Positions 17,748-26,277 are shown, counted from the stretch's first letter. The stretch: 64,000 nucleotides of DNA from Salinirussus salinus (GCF_009831455.1 NZ_WOWO01000003.1:62001-126000), one strand, 5' to 3'. Notes: a model not told the origin generated them from the letters alone. Numbers and translations: made by a program.

Positions 17748-17995
17748 CGGCCGCGAGCGCGTGTCGCAGCTGTCGCCGCGACCGCGCGAGAACGGGGAAG
17801 GGCAGGCCCGCAACGAGCATCCGGCGGCCTGCGGCCGCCGGTTCACCGTCAGAGCAGTGCTCTGACGAGCCCTCGTTCGGTCCCCTCACGAGGACACCGG
17901 ACGCGAGCGCAGCGAGCGTCCGGCTTTTTTCACTATGTTTTTTGCGCCGAGCGGTGGCGAGCAGAGCGAGCCACCCGAGGCGCAAAAAAGTAGTC
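17748..17995 (+). repeat. Dispersed multi-hairpin element, copy A
   Basis: This 248-bp element fills the gap between convergent ribE and the SWIM gene. Its order is: left block CGGCCGCGAGCGCG; CCGGCGGCC/GGCCGCCGG (17821-17829, 17833-17841, perfect 9-bp stem); GTCAGAGC/GCTCTGAC (17848-17855, 17859-17866); CCGGACGC/GCGTCCGG followed by T6; and TTTTTTGCGCC/GGCGCAAAAAA (17938-17948, 17979-17989, perfect 11-bp stem). The right end abuts the stop codon of the facing gene. The same order occurs in copies B (31719) and, reversed, C (37778). It contains no credible protein gene. Confidence 0.85.
17897..17930 (+). terminator. Hairpin plus T6 tract after ribE (copy A)
   Basis: CCGGACGC (17897-17904) pairs perfectly with GCGTCCGG (17916-17923), followed by C and six T. 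It looks like an intrinsic-type terminator for ribE transcription. The second T6 (17938-17943) pairs with A6 (17984-17989), so the opposite strand also offers a T-tract right after the SWIM gene stop. Confidence 0.6.
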
Positions 17996-18341
17996 AGAGG
18001 AAATCGCGGACCTCGGAGTACCACATGTCGTGTTCCTCGGCCTCGCCGATGGCGTGGGCGACCCGGGCGGCGATGGCGTGCCAGCACAGCTCCGTGGGGT
18101 CGGCCGCGTCGAGGTTGTACTCGGCGTCCTTGCAGGTGCAGCCGTCGTCCTCGACGACGTACTCGTCCTCGTGGCCCACCACCACCGTGAAATCGCGGTA
18201 CTCCTTCACCCGCCCCTCGCCGACGGCCTCGATGGCGCGGCTGCCACGGTCGCCGTGAAGAGCCACGATACGGTCGACTACACCGGGGGTGAGTTCGCCG
18301 GCGGCCCGCAGGTCGGCCGCCCACTCGTCGACCGCTGTCAC
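17994..18341 (-). CDS. SWIM zinc finger protein
   Basis: This is a 115-residue protein with a C-terminal SWIM motif, CTCKDAEYNLDAADPTELC followed by W-H: the CxC...CxH pattern that binds zinc and contacts DNA or protein. The N-terminal half is a helix plus strands leading to a conserved acidic strand (GHEDEYVVEDDG). I use GTG at 18341 as start, because upstream in-frame codons are poor in conserved character. Its stop codon overlaps the right end of hairpin element A. The partner is unknown; elsewhere SWIM proteins join recombination and helicase complexes. Confidence 0.82.
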   Translation of the reverse strand: MTAVDEWAADLRAAGELTPGVVDRIVALHGDRGSRAIEAVGEGRVKEYRDFTVVVGHEDEYVVEDDGCTCKDAEYNLDAADPTELCWHAIAARVAHAIGEAEEHDMWYSEVRDFL

Positions 18342-18497
18342 GCCCGACGGTTGGCGAGCGGGCGGCAAAACACCGTCGGTGTCTCGGGCCGGCGCGGCGA
18401 CGTCGACGGCCGACCACCGGGCGCGGCCGTCGTGACCGAACCGCGTCGAGGGACGACGGGAACGGTACGGCGACCGACGCCAGCACGTGTCGGATCT

Positions 18498-18526
18498 CTT
18501 CATGAAGTGTAGTTCACCGAATACTT
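18498..18526 (+). promoter_or_regulatory. Palindrome and TATA-like element before FMN reductase gene
   Basis: CTTCATGAAG (18498-18507) is a perfect 10-bp palindrome. It is followed by TTCA, which can also pair with the TGAA of the palindrome. AATACTTAT (about 18519-18527) is a TATA-like element some 40 nt before the ATG at 18565. The palindrome sits just upstream of the TATA/BRE position, where an activator or repressor could act. Confidence 0.4.
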
Positions 18527-18564
18527 ATCGGGCTCTCGTGCGTCTGTTCTCACACGTTCGAGAA

Positions 18565-19143
18565 ATGAGCGAACACACACATGTTGTCGCACTCTGTGGC
18601 AGTCAGGCCGAGAACAGCGTCACGCGGGTCGCCGTCGAGGAGGCACTGGAGGCCGCCGCGGCGGCGGGCGCGTCGACGGAACTGCTCGACCTCAGGCAGT
18701 GGGACCTGCCGACCTTCGACGCCGACGACCGGGACGCCGGCGACGCGCCGGCGTTCCGGCAACGCGTCCGGGAGGCCGACGCGGTCCTGCTGGGGACGCC
18801 GATGTACCACGGCTCCTACGCCTCGCCGCTGAAGACCGCGCTCGACTACTGCGGGTTCGACGAGTTCGAGGACACGACCGTGGGGCTGCTGGCTGTGGCC
18901 GGCGGGAGCTTCCCGCTGCCCGCTCTGGCACACCTCCGGGAGGTCTGTCGCGCACTCGAGGCGTGGACGCTGCCGACCCAGGTCGCCGTGCCGGACTCCC
19001 ACGCCGCGGTCGAGGACGGCCGCCTGGCCGACGAGGGCATCGCCGAGCGGACGGCCACGCTGGGGCGGGAACTGGCCGCCTACGCCAACGTCTCCGCGTA
19101 TCCGGACTGCCCCTCGGCGCCCGCGCCCGCAGTCGGGGACTGA
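18565..19143 (+). CDS. NADPH-dependent FMN reductase family flavoprotein
   Basis: This 192-residue flavodoxin-fold protein has an N-terminal phosphate-binding loop, ALCGSQAENSVTR. TPMYHGSYASPLKTALDYC (about 78-97) is the flavin-binding loop and dimer helix of the family (T/S-P-x-Y-x-G-S-x-x-x-x-L-K). Members reduce FMN, quinones or azo dyes with NAD(P)H. The physiological substrate is not evident. The upstream region carries a palindrome at 18498-18507. Confidence 0.87.
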   Translation: MSEHTHVVALCGSQAENSVTRVAVEEALEAAAAAGASTELLDLRQWDLPTFDADDRDAGDAPAFRQRVREADAVLLGTPMYHGSYASPLKTALDYCGFDEFEDTTVGLLAVAGGSFPLPALAHLREVCRALEAWTLPTQVAVPDSHAAVEDGRLADEGIAERTATLGRELAAYANVSAYPDCPSAPAPAVGD

Positions 19144-19196
19144 CGAGCGCGACGCCGCGCCGGGCGCGGGGCCGCAGGGTCCCGGTCGGCCCCGGT

Positions 19197-20102
19197 CTAT
19201 CCCCACTCCACGCCGGTGACTGTAGCCATCTCGTCGACGGTGACGCGCCCGTCCGGGCCGTCGCCAGCGGTGACCGTGACGGCCACCTCCCGGGGGTCCG
19301 TGGCGGCGAGGTCGACGCAGTCGGCGTCGACCAGACAGTCGAACGACCAGAGCGGCCGGTCCCGGCTGTCGACCCCGTGGTCGTGCAGCCGGCCGACCAC
19401 TCCCGGGTGCCCGAGCGCGAGGACCCCGGTCGGGACGTAGCTGTAGAAACTGCAGTGGTCACAGTCGACCGAGACGAGCGCCGGCTGGTCGCTGGCGTAG
19501 TGTTTCTCGTAGCGCTCGAGCGCCTGGAGCGTGGTCGCATCGGCGACCAGCCCGGCGTCGGTCGGCCCGGCACACACCGGACAGACCCCCGCGGTCGCCG
19601 ACAGCCAGTACCGCCGGGTCCGCGTGTCGAACGCCCGGGCCACCGCCTCGCCCTCGCGACCGGCGAATCCGCCGGGGTCGAACGGGTAGCCCAGGACCGT
19701 CTGTGAACACTCCCGACACCGTATCCGGGCGAGAAACTCCTCGTAGGTAAACGCCAGTTGCGCGTCGCAGTCGGGACAGGTCTCCGACAGCGGAACCGAG
19801 CGGTCCGCGACTTCCTCCTCGAAGACGCCGCTCTGGACCGCGTCGATGACGCGGTGGCCGGGGTAGAGCAGTTCGTACCGGTCGTCGACGTGGGCGAGGA
19901 ACTGCCCCTCGAGCTTCGAGAGGTGGTAGTTGAACTTCCCCGTATCGCGGACGCCGACCGCCCGCCGGAGCTCCGAGAACCGGAGGGCGTGGTTCTCGGC
20001 GTCCCACAGCGCCCGGAGAACCCCCAGCCGTGTCTCCTGGGCGACGACCGAGATGGCCTCCGCCGTACTGGTGTCGGGCTCGCCGTCCCGTTCGCGTCCC
20101 AT
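19197..20102 (-). CDS. HTH regulator with Cys-rich C-terminal domain (DUF7351-like)
   Basis: This 301-residue protein has an N-terminal ArsR-like winged helix (about 10-90; LGVLRALWDAENHALRFSEL, FNYHLSKLEGQFL). The C-terminal domain carries four Cys pairs: CPDC, CREC, CPVC and CDHC, enough for two zinc sites. This pairing matches the haloarchaeal HTH plus DUF7351 proteins. The C-terminal domain may sense metal or redox, but this is inference. The start is ATG at 20102, a few bases before a convergent-free spacer shared with the HerA-like gene. Confidence 0.85.
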   Translation of the reverse strand: MGRERDGEPDTSTAEAISVVAQETRLGVLRALWDAENHALRFSELRRAVGVRDTGKFNYHLSKLEGQFLAHVDDRYELLYPGHRVIDAVQSGVFEEEVADRSVPLSETCPDCDAQLAFTYEEFLARIRCRECSQTVLGYPFDPGGFAGREGEAVARAFDTRTRRYWLSATAGVCPVCAGPTDAGLVADATTLQALERYEKHYASDQPALVSVDCDHCSFYSYVPTGVLALGHPGVVGRLHDHGVDSRDRPLWSFDCLVDADCVDLAATDPREVAVTVTAGDGPDGRVTVDEMATVTGVEWG

Positions 20103-20230
20103 ACGTCCCCTGTTCGGCCGTTCCACTTAGTTCCAGTCGCCCCTGCCGGGGCGTCACCACCGCGTGAGCCGCGGGGTACGGGCCCGGGTAGAGGCGAACC
20201 TTCAAGTCGGAAGACGGGGCCACCGGGCGT

Positions 20231-21268
20231 GTGCCGTTCGTACTCGGGCGCCGGAGCGGGGACGAGGGCGGGCCGGCTGGAGTGCTGGGTCACTTCCTGG
20301 CCCGCGACGGGAGCCACGGGGCGGAGGTCCGGGTGGACCTCGACGGGCCACACGCGTCACTGGTCGTCGGCAAGCGCGGGACCGGGAAGTCCTACACCGT
20401 CGGGGTCCTGGCGGAGGCGCTGGCCGGCACGGCGGGCGTCGCGCCCGTCGTGGTCGATCCGATGGGGGTCTTCGGCGGGCTGGCCGACTGTGGCGCGACC
20501 GTCGTCGGGGAGCCGGCCGTCGCCGCCGGGGCGCTGTCCCCGCGGGCGTGGTGTGACCTGCTCTCGCTGTCCCCGGAGGGGAGCGTCGGCGGGCTGGTCT
20601 GGGAGGCCGCCACGGCCGCGGACACGCTCGCCGGCATGCGCGAGGCCGTCGACGGGGCGGAGGCGCCAGCGCGTGACCGCCGCGCCGCCGCGAACCACCT
20701 CCGGCTCGCAGCGTCGTGGGGCGTCTTCGACCCCGAAGGGCTGGAAGCCGGGAGGCTGGCCGAGCCGGGCGGGACGGTGCTCGACGTCTCGGGGCTGGCG
20801 CCCGCACCGACGAACGCGGTCGCCCGCGCAGCCGCGGACGCGCTCTACCGGGCCCGCGTCGAGGGGGAACTCGCCCGTCTGCCCTGGCTGCTGGTCGACG
20901 AGGCCCACGCTCTCTTCTCGGGGGTGGCGGGCCCCGGCCTCGAGCGGCTGCTCACCCGCGGGCGGGCGCCGGGAGTCAGCCTCGTCGCCGCCACACAGCG
21001 CCCCAGCGCGCTCCCGGGGGTCGCGGTCTCCCAGTCGGACCTGCTGGTCGCTCACCGGCTCACCTCGGGCGCCGACATCGAGGCGCTCCGGCGGACCCGA
21101 CCCACCTATCTCGACGACCTCGACGACCGGCTCCCCGACGGGACCGGCGAGGCGCTGGTCGTCGACGAGGCCACCGAGACCGCACACACCGTGAGCGTTC
21201 GCGAGCGGGAGACGCCGCACGCCGGGGACAGCCCCAGCGCGAGCAGCCTGAGCGAGGAGGTGGGCTGA
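20231..21268 (+). CDS. HerA-like ATPase (DUF87 type)
   Basis: This 345-residue P-loop ATPase starts at GTG (20231). Walker A GKRGTGKSYT is at about 47-56 after a short beta-barrel-like N-terminus. Walker B LLVDEAHALF is near 220. ATQRPSALP is sensor-like, as in HerA and VirB4 translocases. It is shorter than canonical archaeal HerA (about 500 residues), and no nurA nuclease gene is adjacent. A DNA-translocating or DNA-end-processing role is plausible but not shown. It ends 4 bp from the convergent Nudix fusion gene. Confidence 0.82.
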   Translation: MPFVLGRRSGDEGGPAGVLGHFLARDGSHGAEVRVDLDGPHASLVVGKRGTGKSYTVGVLAEALAGTAGVAPVVVDPMGVFGGLADCGATVVGEPAVAAGALSPRAWCDLLSLSPEGSVGGLVWEAATAADTLAGMREAVDGAEAPARDRRAAANHLRLAASWGVFDPEGLEAGRLAEPGGTVLDVSGLAPAPTNAVARAAADALYRARVEGELARLPWLLVDEAHALFSGVAGPGLERLLTRGRAPGVSLVAATQRPSALPGVAVSQSDLLVAHRLTSGADIEALRRTRPTYLDDLDDRLPDGTGEALVVDEATETAHTVSVRERETPHAGDSPSASSLSEEVG

Positions 21269-21272
21269 CGGG

Positions 21273-22574
21273 CTATCCGGTGTCAGTGCCGTCCCCGGCG
21301 TCCCCGGTCCGCCACGCGGCGCGCCGGCGGTGGGCGGCGGCGACCTCGACCGGGTCGAACTCCCCGCCCTCGCCGACAACCGTCACCGCGTCGGCCGGCG
21401 TCACGTCGAAGGTCGGGTTCAGGACGTCGAGGTCCGGCACCCCGTCGCCGCTCTCGCTGTTCCCGTAGACCTCCCCGGGGTCGCGGGGTTCGAGGTCGAC
21501 GACCCCGTCCCGGCGGACCTTGTCGACCGACCCCGCCACGACGACGTCGACCCCCTCCCGGGCCGCCGAGAGGGCGGCCCCGCGGGTTCCGGCCTTGTTG
21601 ACGACGCGGCCGTCCGGGAGGACCGCGTCGGCGCCGACCAGCAGGGTGTCGGCCCCCCACTCGACCAGCTGGTGGGGGAAGGCGGCGTCCGTGGTGAGCG
21701 CGACTGCCGCGTCGAGCGAGTCGGCAGTCGCCTCGGCGACCCCGACCCCCTCGCGTCCGGGCCGGGACTCGGCGACCAGCACCGCGTCGGGCTCGGCGCG
21801 GGCGAGGGTTTCCCGGACGGTGCCCGACCGCGAGAGCGTCGCGACCCGGCCGCCGGCGCGTTCGGCCGCGCTCGCGGCCGCCCGCCCGTCGGCCCGGAGC
21901 GCCCGCTCGATGCCGGCCTCCGCGGCCGCCTCCAGGGCTGCCGCCGTCCGCTCGTCGGCCGCGTGGACCGCGCGGTCGACCCGGTTGGCGACCACGGGCA
22001 TCGCCGGCCGGGCGGTCGCGAGCTCGCGGGCGAGGGCGCCCAGCCGCTGCCAGCCGGCACCGCTCCCGTCGCTGTCGTCCGCCGCCCCCTCGACTCGCAG
22101 GGCCGCCTCGTCCCGGAGCACCTCTAGGGCTCGCACGGAGAGGTAGGCCGCGCCGTGCTCGGTGTCCCCGGCGACCGTCTCAACGCGCGGGCGTATCCGG
22201 TCGTAGGACTCCCAGAGGTCCGTGACTGTCTCCCGCCGGAGGATCGCGGTCGGCGGGACCCACTCGTGGGTCTCGGTCTCCCAGTTGGGCTCGACCGCTC
22301 GGGTCGGGCAGTCGAACAGGTAGGGGTGGACTAGCCACTCCCCCTCGTCGTCGCGGACTTCGAAGGGGTCGCCGGCCCGGACGAAGGCGAGGGTCTCTGG
22401 GTCGATCCCCGTCTCCTCGCGGACCTCCCGACGGGCCGCCACGTCGGGGTCACCCTCGGCGTGGCCCGCGACCCCACCCCACAGCCCCTGGTACGAGCCT
22501 ACCGTCTCGCTCCGGCGAAACAGGAGTACCTCCGCGTCGTTGCGCAGAAAGCAGGTCACGACCGCCGTCGCCAT
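21273..22574 (-). CDS. Nudix hydrolase fused to eIF2B-like domain
   Basis: This 433-residue protein has two domains. The N-terminal Nudix hydrolase (about 1-140) contains the box GHAEGDPDVAARREVREETG (about 37-56). The C-terminal half (about 155-420) is an eIF2B alpha/beta/delta-like (ribose-1,5-bisphosphate isomerase-like) Rossmann domain: GADAVLPDGRVVNKAGT and ALSAAREGVDVVVAG are its conserved ligand-site segments. The fusion hints at a nucleotide or sugar phosphate salvage step, Nudix making the compound that the second domain isomerises. That reading is inference. The fusion is known in haloarchaea. Confidence 0.87.
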   Translation of the reverse strand: MATAVVTCFLRNDAEVLLFRRSETVGSYQGLWGGVAGHAEGDPDVAARREVREETGIDPETLAFVRAGDPFEVRDDEGEWLVHPYLFDCPTRAVEPNWETETHEWVPPTAILRRETVTDLWESYDRIRPRVETVAGDTEHGAAYLSVRALEVLRDEAALRVEGAADDSDGSGAGWQRLGALARELATARPAMPVVANRVDRAVHAADERTAAALEAAAEAGIERALRADGRAAASAAERAGGRVATLSRSGTVRETLARAEPDAVLVAESRPGREGVGVAEATADSLDAAVALTTDAAFPHQLVEWGADTLLVGADAVLPDGRVVNKAGTRGAALSAAREGVDVVVAGSVDKVRRDGVVDLEPRDPGEVYGNSESGDGVPDLDVLNPTFDVTPADAVTVVGEGGEFDPVEVAAAHRRRAAWRTGDAGDGTDTG

Positions 22575-22653
22575 GCCGGGAGTTCGTCGCCGGCCCACTC
22601 AAACCTTGTCGGCGCCGCGGTGGGCTTTTGTCGGCCGCCCGCCACGCACCGGC

Positions 22654-23139
22654 ATGGAACTGGCGATCATCAGCGACACCCACATCCCCTCGCGCTCGTC
22701 GGCTATCCCGGAAGGCTTCCGGGACCGGCTTCGCCGGGCCGACCGGGTGGTCCACGCCGGCGACTTCGACAGTTCCGCGGCGCTGGCGGACGTGGAGGGT
22801 CTCGCCGCGGACCTGACGGCGGTCGCCGGCAACACCGACCCCGACCTCGGGCTGCCGCGGACTGCGACCCTCGAGGTCGGCGACGTCACGCTCGCGGTCA
22901 CCCACGGCGCCGGCTCGCCGCGGGGGTACGAGGGACGGCTGGCGGCGGCCGGCCGGGAGGCCGGGGCGGACGTCGTGGTCGGCGGCCACACCCACGAGCT
23001 TCTGGATACGACCCGCGACGGACTGCGGCTGCTCAACCCCGGTAGCGCCACCGGCGCCTGGCCGGCCGACCTGGCGACCATGCTGACCGTCCGGCCCGAC
23101 GGCGACGGCCTCGAGGTCGAGCGCTACGAATCCTGGTGA
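22654..23139 (+). CDS. Metallophosphoesterase, YfcE/MJ0936-like
   Basis: This 161-residue calcineurin-like phosphodiesterase has all the metal-binding motifs in order: SDTHIPSR (D-x-H), HAGDFD (G-D), GNTD (G-N-x-D), VTHGAG (H) and GGHTHE (G-H-T-H). The length equals small YfcE/MJ0936 enzymes, which hydrolyse phosphodiester bonds with manganese or nickel. The natural substrate is unknown. It is divergent from the Nudix fusion gene, with 79 bp between starts. Confidence 0.92.
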   Translation: MELAIISDTHIPSRSSAIPEGFRDRLRRADRVVHAGDFDSSAALADVEGLAADLTAVAGNTDPDLGLPRTATLEVGDVTLAVTHGAGSPRGYEGRLAAAGREAGADVVVGGHTHELLDTTRDGLRLLNPGSATGAWPADLATMLTVRPDGDGLEVERYESW

Positions 23140-23208
23140 GGCCCGTGTCCGGCCCGGGGCGCGGCGTGGGCGGGGCAGTCTTATGCCTGCCGGCCGCCTT
23201 CATCTGGT

Positions 23209-23493
23209 ATGGAAGACGTCCTCTTCGAGTCCGAGAGCAAGCAGTCCCGTGCGGAGATCGCCGACTACCTGCGGCGGGTCGCCGACAGCCTGGAGGCCGG
23301 CGACGACATCACGCTGCGGGCCGGCGACCAGTCGGTCACCCTCGCGCCACCCCCGACCGCCGAGTTCGAGGTGAAAGCCGAGCGCGAACACGCCGGCGAC
23401 GGCACGCCGGGCGAACTCAGCGTCGAGTTCGAGGTCGAGTGGGACGAGGACAGCGAGGGCGGAAGCGGCGGTGGCGACCTGACGATCGAGTAG
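23209..23493 (+). CDS. Amphi-Trp domain protein
   Basis: This 94-residue protein has the amphi-Trp domain layout: a helix with SRAEIADYLRRVADSLEAGDD, a strand pair, and alternating strands ending in ELSVEFEVEWDED that give the domain its name. A Gly/Ser-rich acidic tail follows. These small proteins are frequent in haloarchaea, often in several copies, and have no known function. Confidence 0.85.
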   Translation: MEDVLFESESKQSRAEIADYLRRVADSLEAGDDITLRAGDQSVTLAPPPTAEFEVKAEREHAGDGTPGELSVEFEVEWDEDSEGGSGGGDLTIE

Positions 23494-23515
23494 GGAGGGC
23501 CCGGCCGGCCGCTTC

Positions 23516-24319
23516 TCAGCACAGCGCGTCCCACAGCGCCGCCAGCGTCGCCTCGTCGCGGGCGAACACCGAGAGCGGGCCGTCCTCCCGGCGGTGACAG
23601 CCGGCCTCGCCGGCCAGCAACTCGCCGGCGACCTGCTCGCGGTCGTCCGGGTGGAAGGTGACGTAGCCGTCGACCCGTCCCCGGGCCAGCAGCCCCCAGT
23701 AGACCACCGGTGCCCACGTCTCGACGACGCGCTTGCAGACCCCCCGGACCGCCCGGACCTGCTCGCGGTGGCGGTCGTAAAGCGTGTCGTCGGCGAGCAC
23801 CGGTCCGCCGATGACCGACGCGACCGTGGCGTGAGAGGGCGGGACGCCGTCGCCCTCGGCGGCCGTCACCGGCCGGCCGTTGTAGGTGACGCCGCCGCCC
23901 CGGCGGGCGAGGTAGGTGTCTCCCAGGGCGGGCACCGTCACCGCCGTGACGACCGGCTCCCCCGCCGCCAGAAGCGTCACCGCGACGCCGAAGGTCGGGA
24001 CGCCGGCGGCGAAGTTGTTCGTCCCGTCCAGCGCGTCGACCACCCAGCAGTAGCCGCCCTCGCACTCGCCGTTTCCCTCGTGGTGGCCCGACTCCTCGGC
24101 CCTGACCGCGTGGCCGGGGTAGGCCTCCCGCAACACCCCGAGCACCCGCCGTTCGGCGCCGCGGTCGGCCGCCGTCTTCACGTCGCCCGCCCCGTAGTCG
24201 GCGTCGAGCGCGCCGTCGGCGAACCGCTCGCGGAGGTACGCGCCCGCGTCGGTCGCGGCCGCGCGGGCGACCGCTGCGAACGCCTCGCGGTCGTCGTCGG
24301 CCGTCGAGCTGTCGTCCAT
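23516..24319 (-). CDS. Inositol monophosphatase-like phosphatase
   Basis: This 267-residue enzyme belongs to the lithium-sensitive phosphatase superfamily. The metal motif DALDGTNNF replaces the classic DPIDGTxNF. RAEESG earlier supplies the first metal Glu, while the C-terminal WD motif (usually W-D-x-A-A/G) is altered: the corresponding region reads HPDDREQVAGELLAGEAG. Archaeal relatives act on inositol-1-phosphate, fructose-1,6-bisphosphate or NADP. The altered WD motif makes the substrate uncertain. It lies opposite the F420 gene cofE, divergent, with 153 bp between starts. Confidence 0.82.
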   Translation of the reverse strand: MDDSSTADDDREAFAAVARAAATDAGAYLRERFADGALDADYGAGDVKTAADRGAERRVLGVLREAYPGHAVRAEESGHHEGNGECEGGYCWVVDALDGTNNFAAGVPTFGVAVTLLAAGEPVVTAVTVPALGDTYLARRGGGVTYNGRPVTAAEGDGVPPSHATVASVIGGPVLADDTLYDRHREQVRAVRGVCKRVVETWAPVVYWGLLARGRVDGYVTFHPDDREQVAGELLAGEAGCHRREDGPLSVFARDEATLAALWDALC

Positions 24320-24472
24320 ACCGGCACCCGCGGCACGCCTCGCCGAATCGGTTTCGGTCCGCGGGCGGCCGGCGAGCCGGGCGAGCCGCAGCGACCGGGA
24401 GCAGCGAGTCACGCGAGCCGGGGACCCTGCCGCGGACGGCGGGCTTTTGGCCCCCCGCGCGAACACCCCGGT

Positions 24473-25222
24473 ATGGAGGTATTCGCCGTCGAGGGGTTGC
24501 CGGAGGTCCGCGCGGGTGACGACCTCGCCGCGATGACCGGAGAGCGGGTCGACCTGCAGCCCGACGACGTGGTCTGTGTCGCGAGCACGGTCGTCTCGAA
24601 GGCCGAGGGCCGGACTGCCGACCTCGCCGACTACGAGGCCGGCGAGCGCGCCCGGCGGATCGCGACCCGGGCCGCCGAGGAGGCCGGCGAGGACAGGGAC
24701 CCCCGGTTCGCGCAGGCGGTCATCGAGGCGAGCGAGGAGCTGCTGATGGACCGGCCGATCATGCTCGCAGTGACGCGCTTCGGGCACGTCACCGTCAACG
24801 CGGGGATCGACCGCTCGAACGTCCCCGGTTCGGACCTCCTCCTGCTCCCCGAGGACCCGGCAGCGAGCGCGCGCCGGCTGCAGGAGGGGCTGGGCGCACG
24901 GGTAGTCGTCACCGACACCTCCGGCCGGCCGTTCCGGTACGGCCAGCGCGGGGTCGCGCTCGGGTGGGCCGGCCTCCCCGCCGCCCGCGACTGGCGGGGC
25001 GAGCGCGACCGGGAGGGCCGGGAGATGGAGGCGACCGTCCAGGCCGTCGTGGACGAACTCGCCGGCGCGGCCAACCTCGTCACCGGCGAGGGCGACGGCG
25101 GGACGCCCGTCGCCGTCGTCCGGGACTTCGACTTCGGCGACCACGCCGGCGACGACGACCTCTTCCGGACCGCTGACGACGACCTGATACGCCCCGCGGT
25201 CCGGGAGTACTACGCGGAGTGA
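24473..25222 (+). CDS. cofE: Coenzyme F420-0:gamma-glutamyl ligase
   Basis: This 249-residue enzyme adds gamma-linked glutamates to F420-0 with GTP and a divalent metal. Family motifs are visible: VEGLPEVRAGDDLA, VCVASTVVSKAEGR, NAGIDRSNVPGSDLLLLPEDP (Asn-Ala-Gly-Ile-Asp-x-Ser-Asn) and VVTDTSGRPFRYGQ. The length is typical of archaeal CofE. The next gene (mer) encodes an F420-dependent enzyme in the same direction 77 bp later, a sensible functional pair. Confidence 0.93.
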   Translation: MEVFAVEGLPEVRAGDDLAAMTGERVDLQPDDVVCVASTVVSKAEGRTADLADYEAGERARRIATRAAEEAGEDRDPRFAQAVIEASEELLMDRPIMLAVTRFGHVTVNAGIDRSNVPGSDLLLLPEDPAASARRLQEGLGARVVVTDTSGRPFRYGQRGVALGWAGLPAARDWRGERDREGREMEATVQAVVDELAGAANLVTGEGDGGTPVAVVRDFDFGDHAGDDDLFRTADDDLIRPAVREYYAE

Positions 25223-25299
25223 CGGCGCCAGCTCCGGTCGGGCGCGCCGGCGCGCGGACAGAACCCTCATACCCGCGCCGACCCACGCTCCGGTAACCG

Positions 25300-26277
25300 A
25301 TGGACGCCATCGAACTCACGCCGGAGCACCCGGTCCCGCAGCTCGGCGAGTGGGCGGAAACTGCCGAGCGGGAGGGCTTTGACACCGCCTTCGTCAGCCA
25401 CCACTACAACAACCGCGACGAGTTCGTCGCGCTCGCGGAGATGGCCCGGGCCACCGACCGGATCCGGCTGGGGCCGGGGGTCGTCAACCCCGCCGAGACC
25501 CACCCGGTGACGCTCGCCTCCCGGATGGCCACCCTGGACGAACTCGCCGGCGGCCGCGGCGTCTTCGGCGTCGGTCCGGGGGACGCCGCGACCCTCTCGA
25601 ATCTGGGACTGGACCCCGAGCGCCCGCTTCGGCTGGTGCTGGAGACGATGCAGGTCGCCCGGGAACTCTGGAACGGCGAGCGCGTCGACCACGACGGGAC
25701 CTTCGAGGCCGTCGACGCCGGGCTGAACTACGAGGCCGGCTCCATCCCCGTCTACGTCGGCGCCCAGGGCCCACACATGACCAGGATGGCCGCCAAGTAC
25801 GCCGACGGACTCCTCTACAACGGATCACACCCACGTGACCTCGCGTGGGCGGCCGAGCGGGTCGCGGAGGGGCTCGACGAGCGGCCCACCGGGCGTGGTG
25901 ATTTCGACTTCGCGGCCTACGCGAGCGTCAGCGTCGCCGACGAGGAGGCAACGGCCCGCGAGGCCGCCCGGCCGCCGGTGGCCTTTATCGCCGGCAGCGC
26001 GCCCGAGCCGGTCCTCGAACGCCACGGGCTGGACGTCGAGCGCGCAGCGAGGGTCGGCGAGCACGTCGCTGCCGGGGCGTTCACGGAGGCCTTCGAAGCG
26101 GTGAGCGAGGAGATGATAGACGCGTTCTCGGTGGCGGGCACGCCCGAGACGGTCGCCGAGCGGGTCGCGGCCCTGCTGGAGACGGCCGACAGCCTCGTCG
26201 TCGGGTCGCCGCTCGGGCCGGAGCCGGGCGAGGCTATCGGGTTGGCTCGCGAGGCTCTGCGTCTGGCCCGCCGGTGA
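25300..26277 (+). CDS. mer: F420-dependent methylene-tetrahydromethanopterin reductase-like (Mer)
   Basis: This 325-residue luciferase-like monooxygenase-fold enzyme matches the archaeal Mer group: SHHYNNRDEFVALAEMA near the N-terminus, IRLGPGVVNPAETHPV (the non-prolyl cis-peptide region) and VYVGAQGPHM. In methanogens Mer uses reduced F420 to convert methylene- to methyl-tetrahydromethanopterin. In haloarchaea it is thought to serve folate-type one-carbon metabolism. It lies downstream of cofE. Its last 44 bp overlap the 3' end of the convergent small membrane protein gene. Confidence 0.88.
   Translation: MDAIELTPEHPVPQLGEWAETAEREGFDTAFVSHHYNNRDEFVALAEMARATDRIRLGPGVVNPAETHPVTLASRMATLDELAGGRGVFGVGPGDAATLSNLGLDPERPLRLVLETMQVARELWNGERVDHDGTFEAVDAGLNYEAGSIPVYVGAQGPHMTRMAAKYADGLLYNGSHPRDLAWAAERVAEGLDERPTGRGDFDFAAYASVSVADEEATAREAARPPVAFIAGSAPEPVLERHGLDVERAARVGEHVAAGAFTEAFEAVSEEMIDAFSVAGTPETVAERVAALLETADSLVVGSPLGPEPGEAIGLAREALRLARR

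Noticed and set aside
17748-17995. Element A considered as a tRNA or protein gene
   Set aside because: No clover-leaf fold can be drawn, and the frames in it are not shared between copies A, B and C, whereas the stems are.
20231-22574. HerA-like ATPase plus Nudix fusion considered as an antiviral defence pair
   Set aside because: The genes are convergent, not co-directional; neighbours are housekeeping genes and no nuclease, toxin or other defence gene is present.
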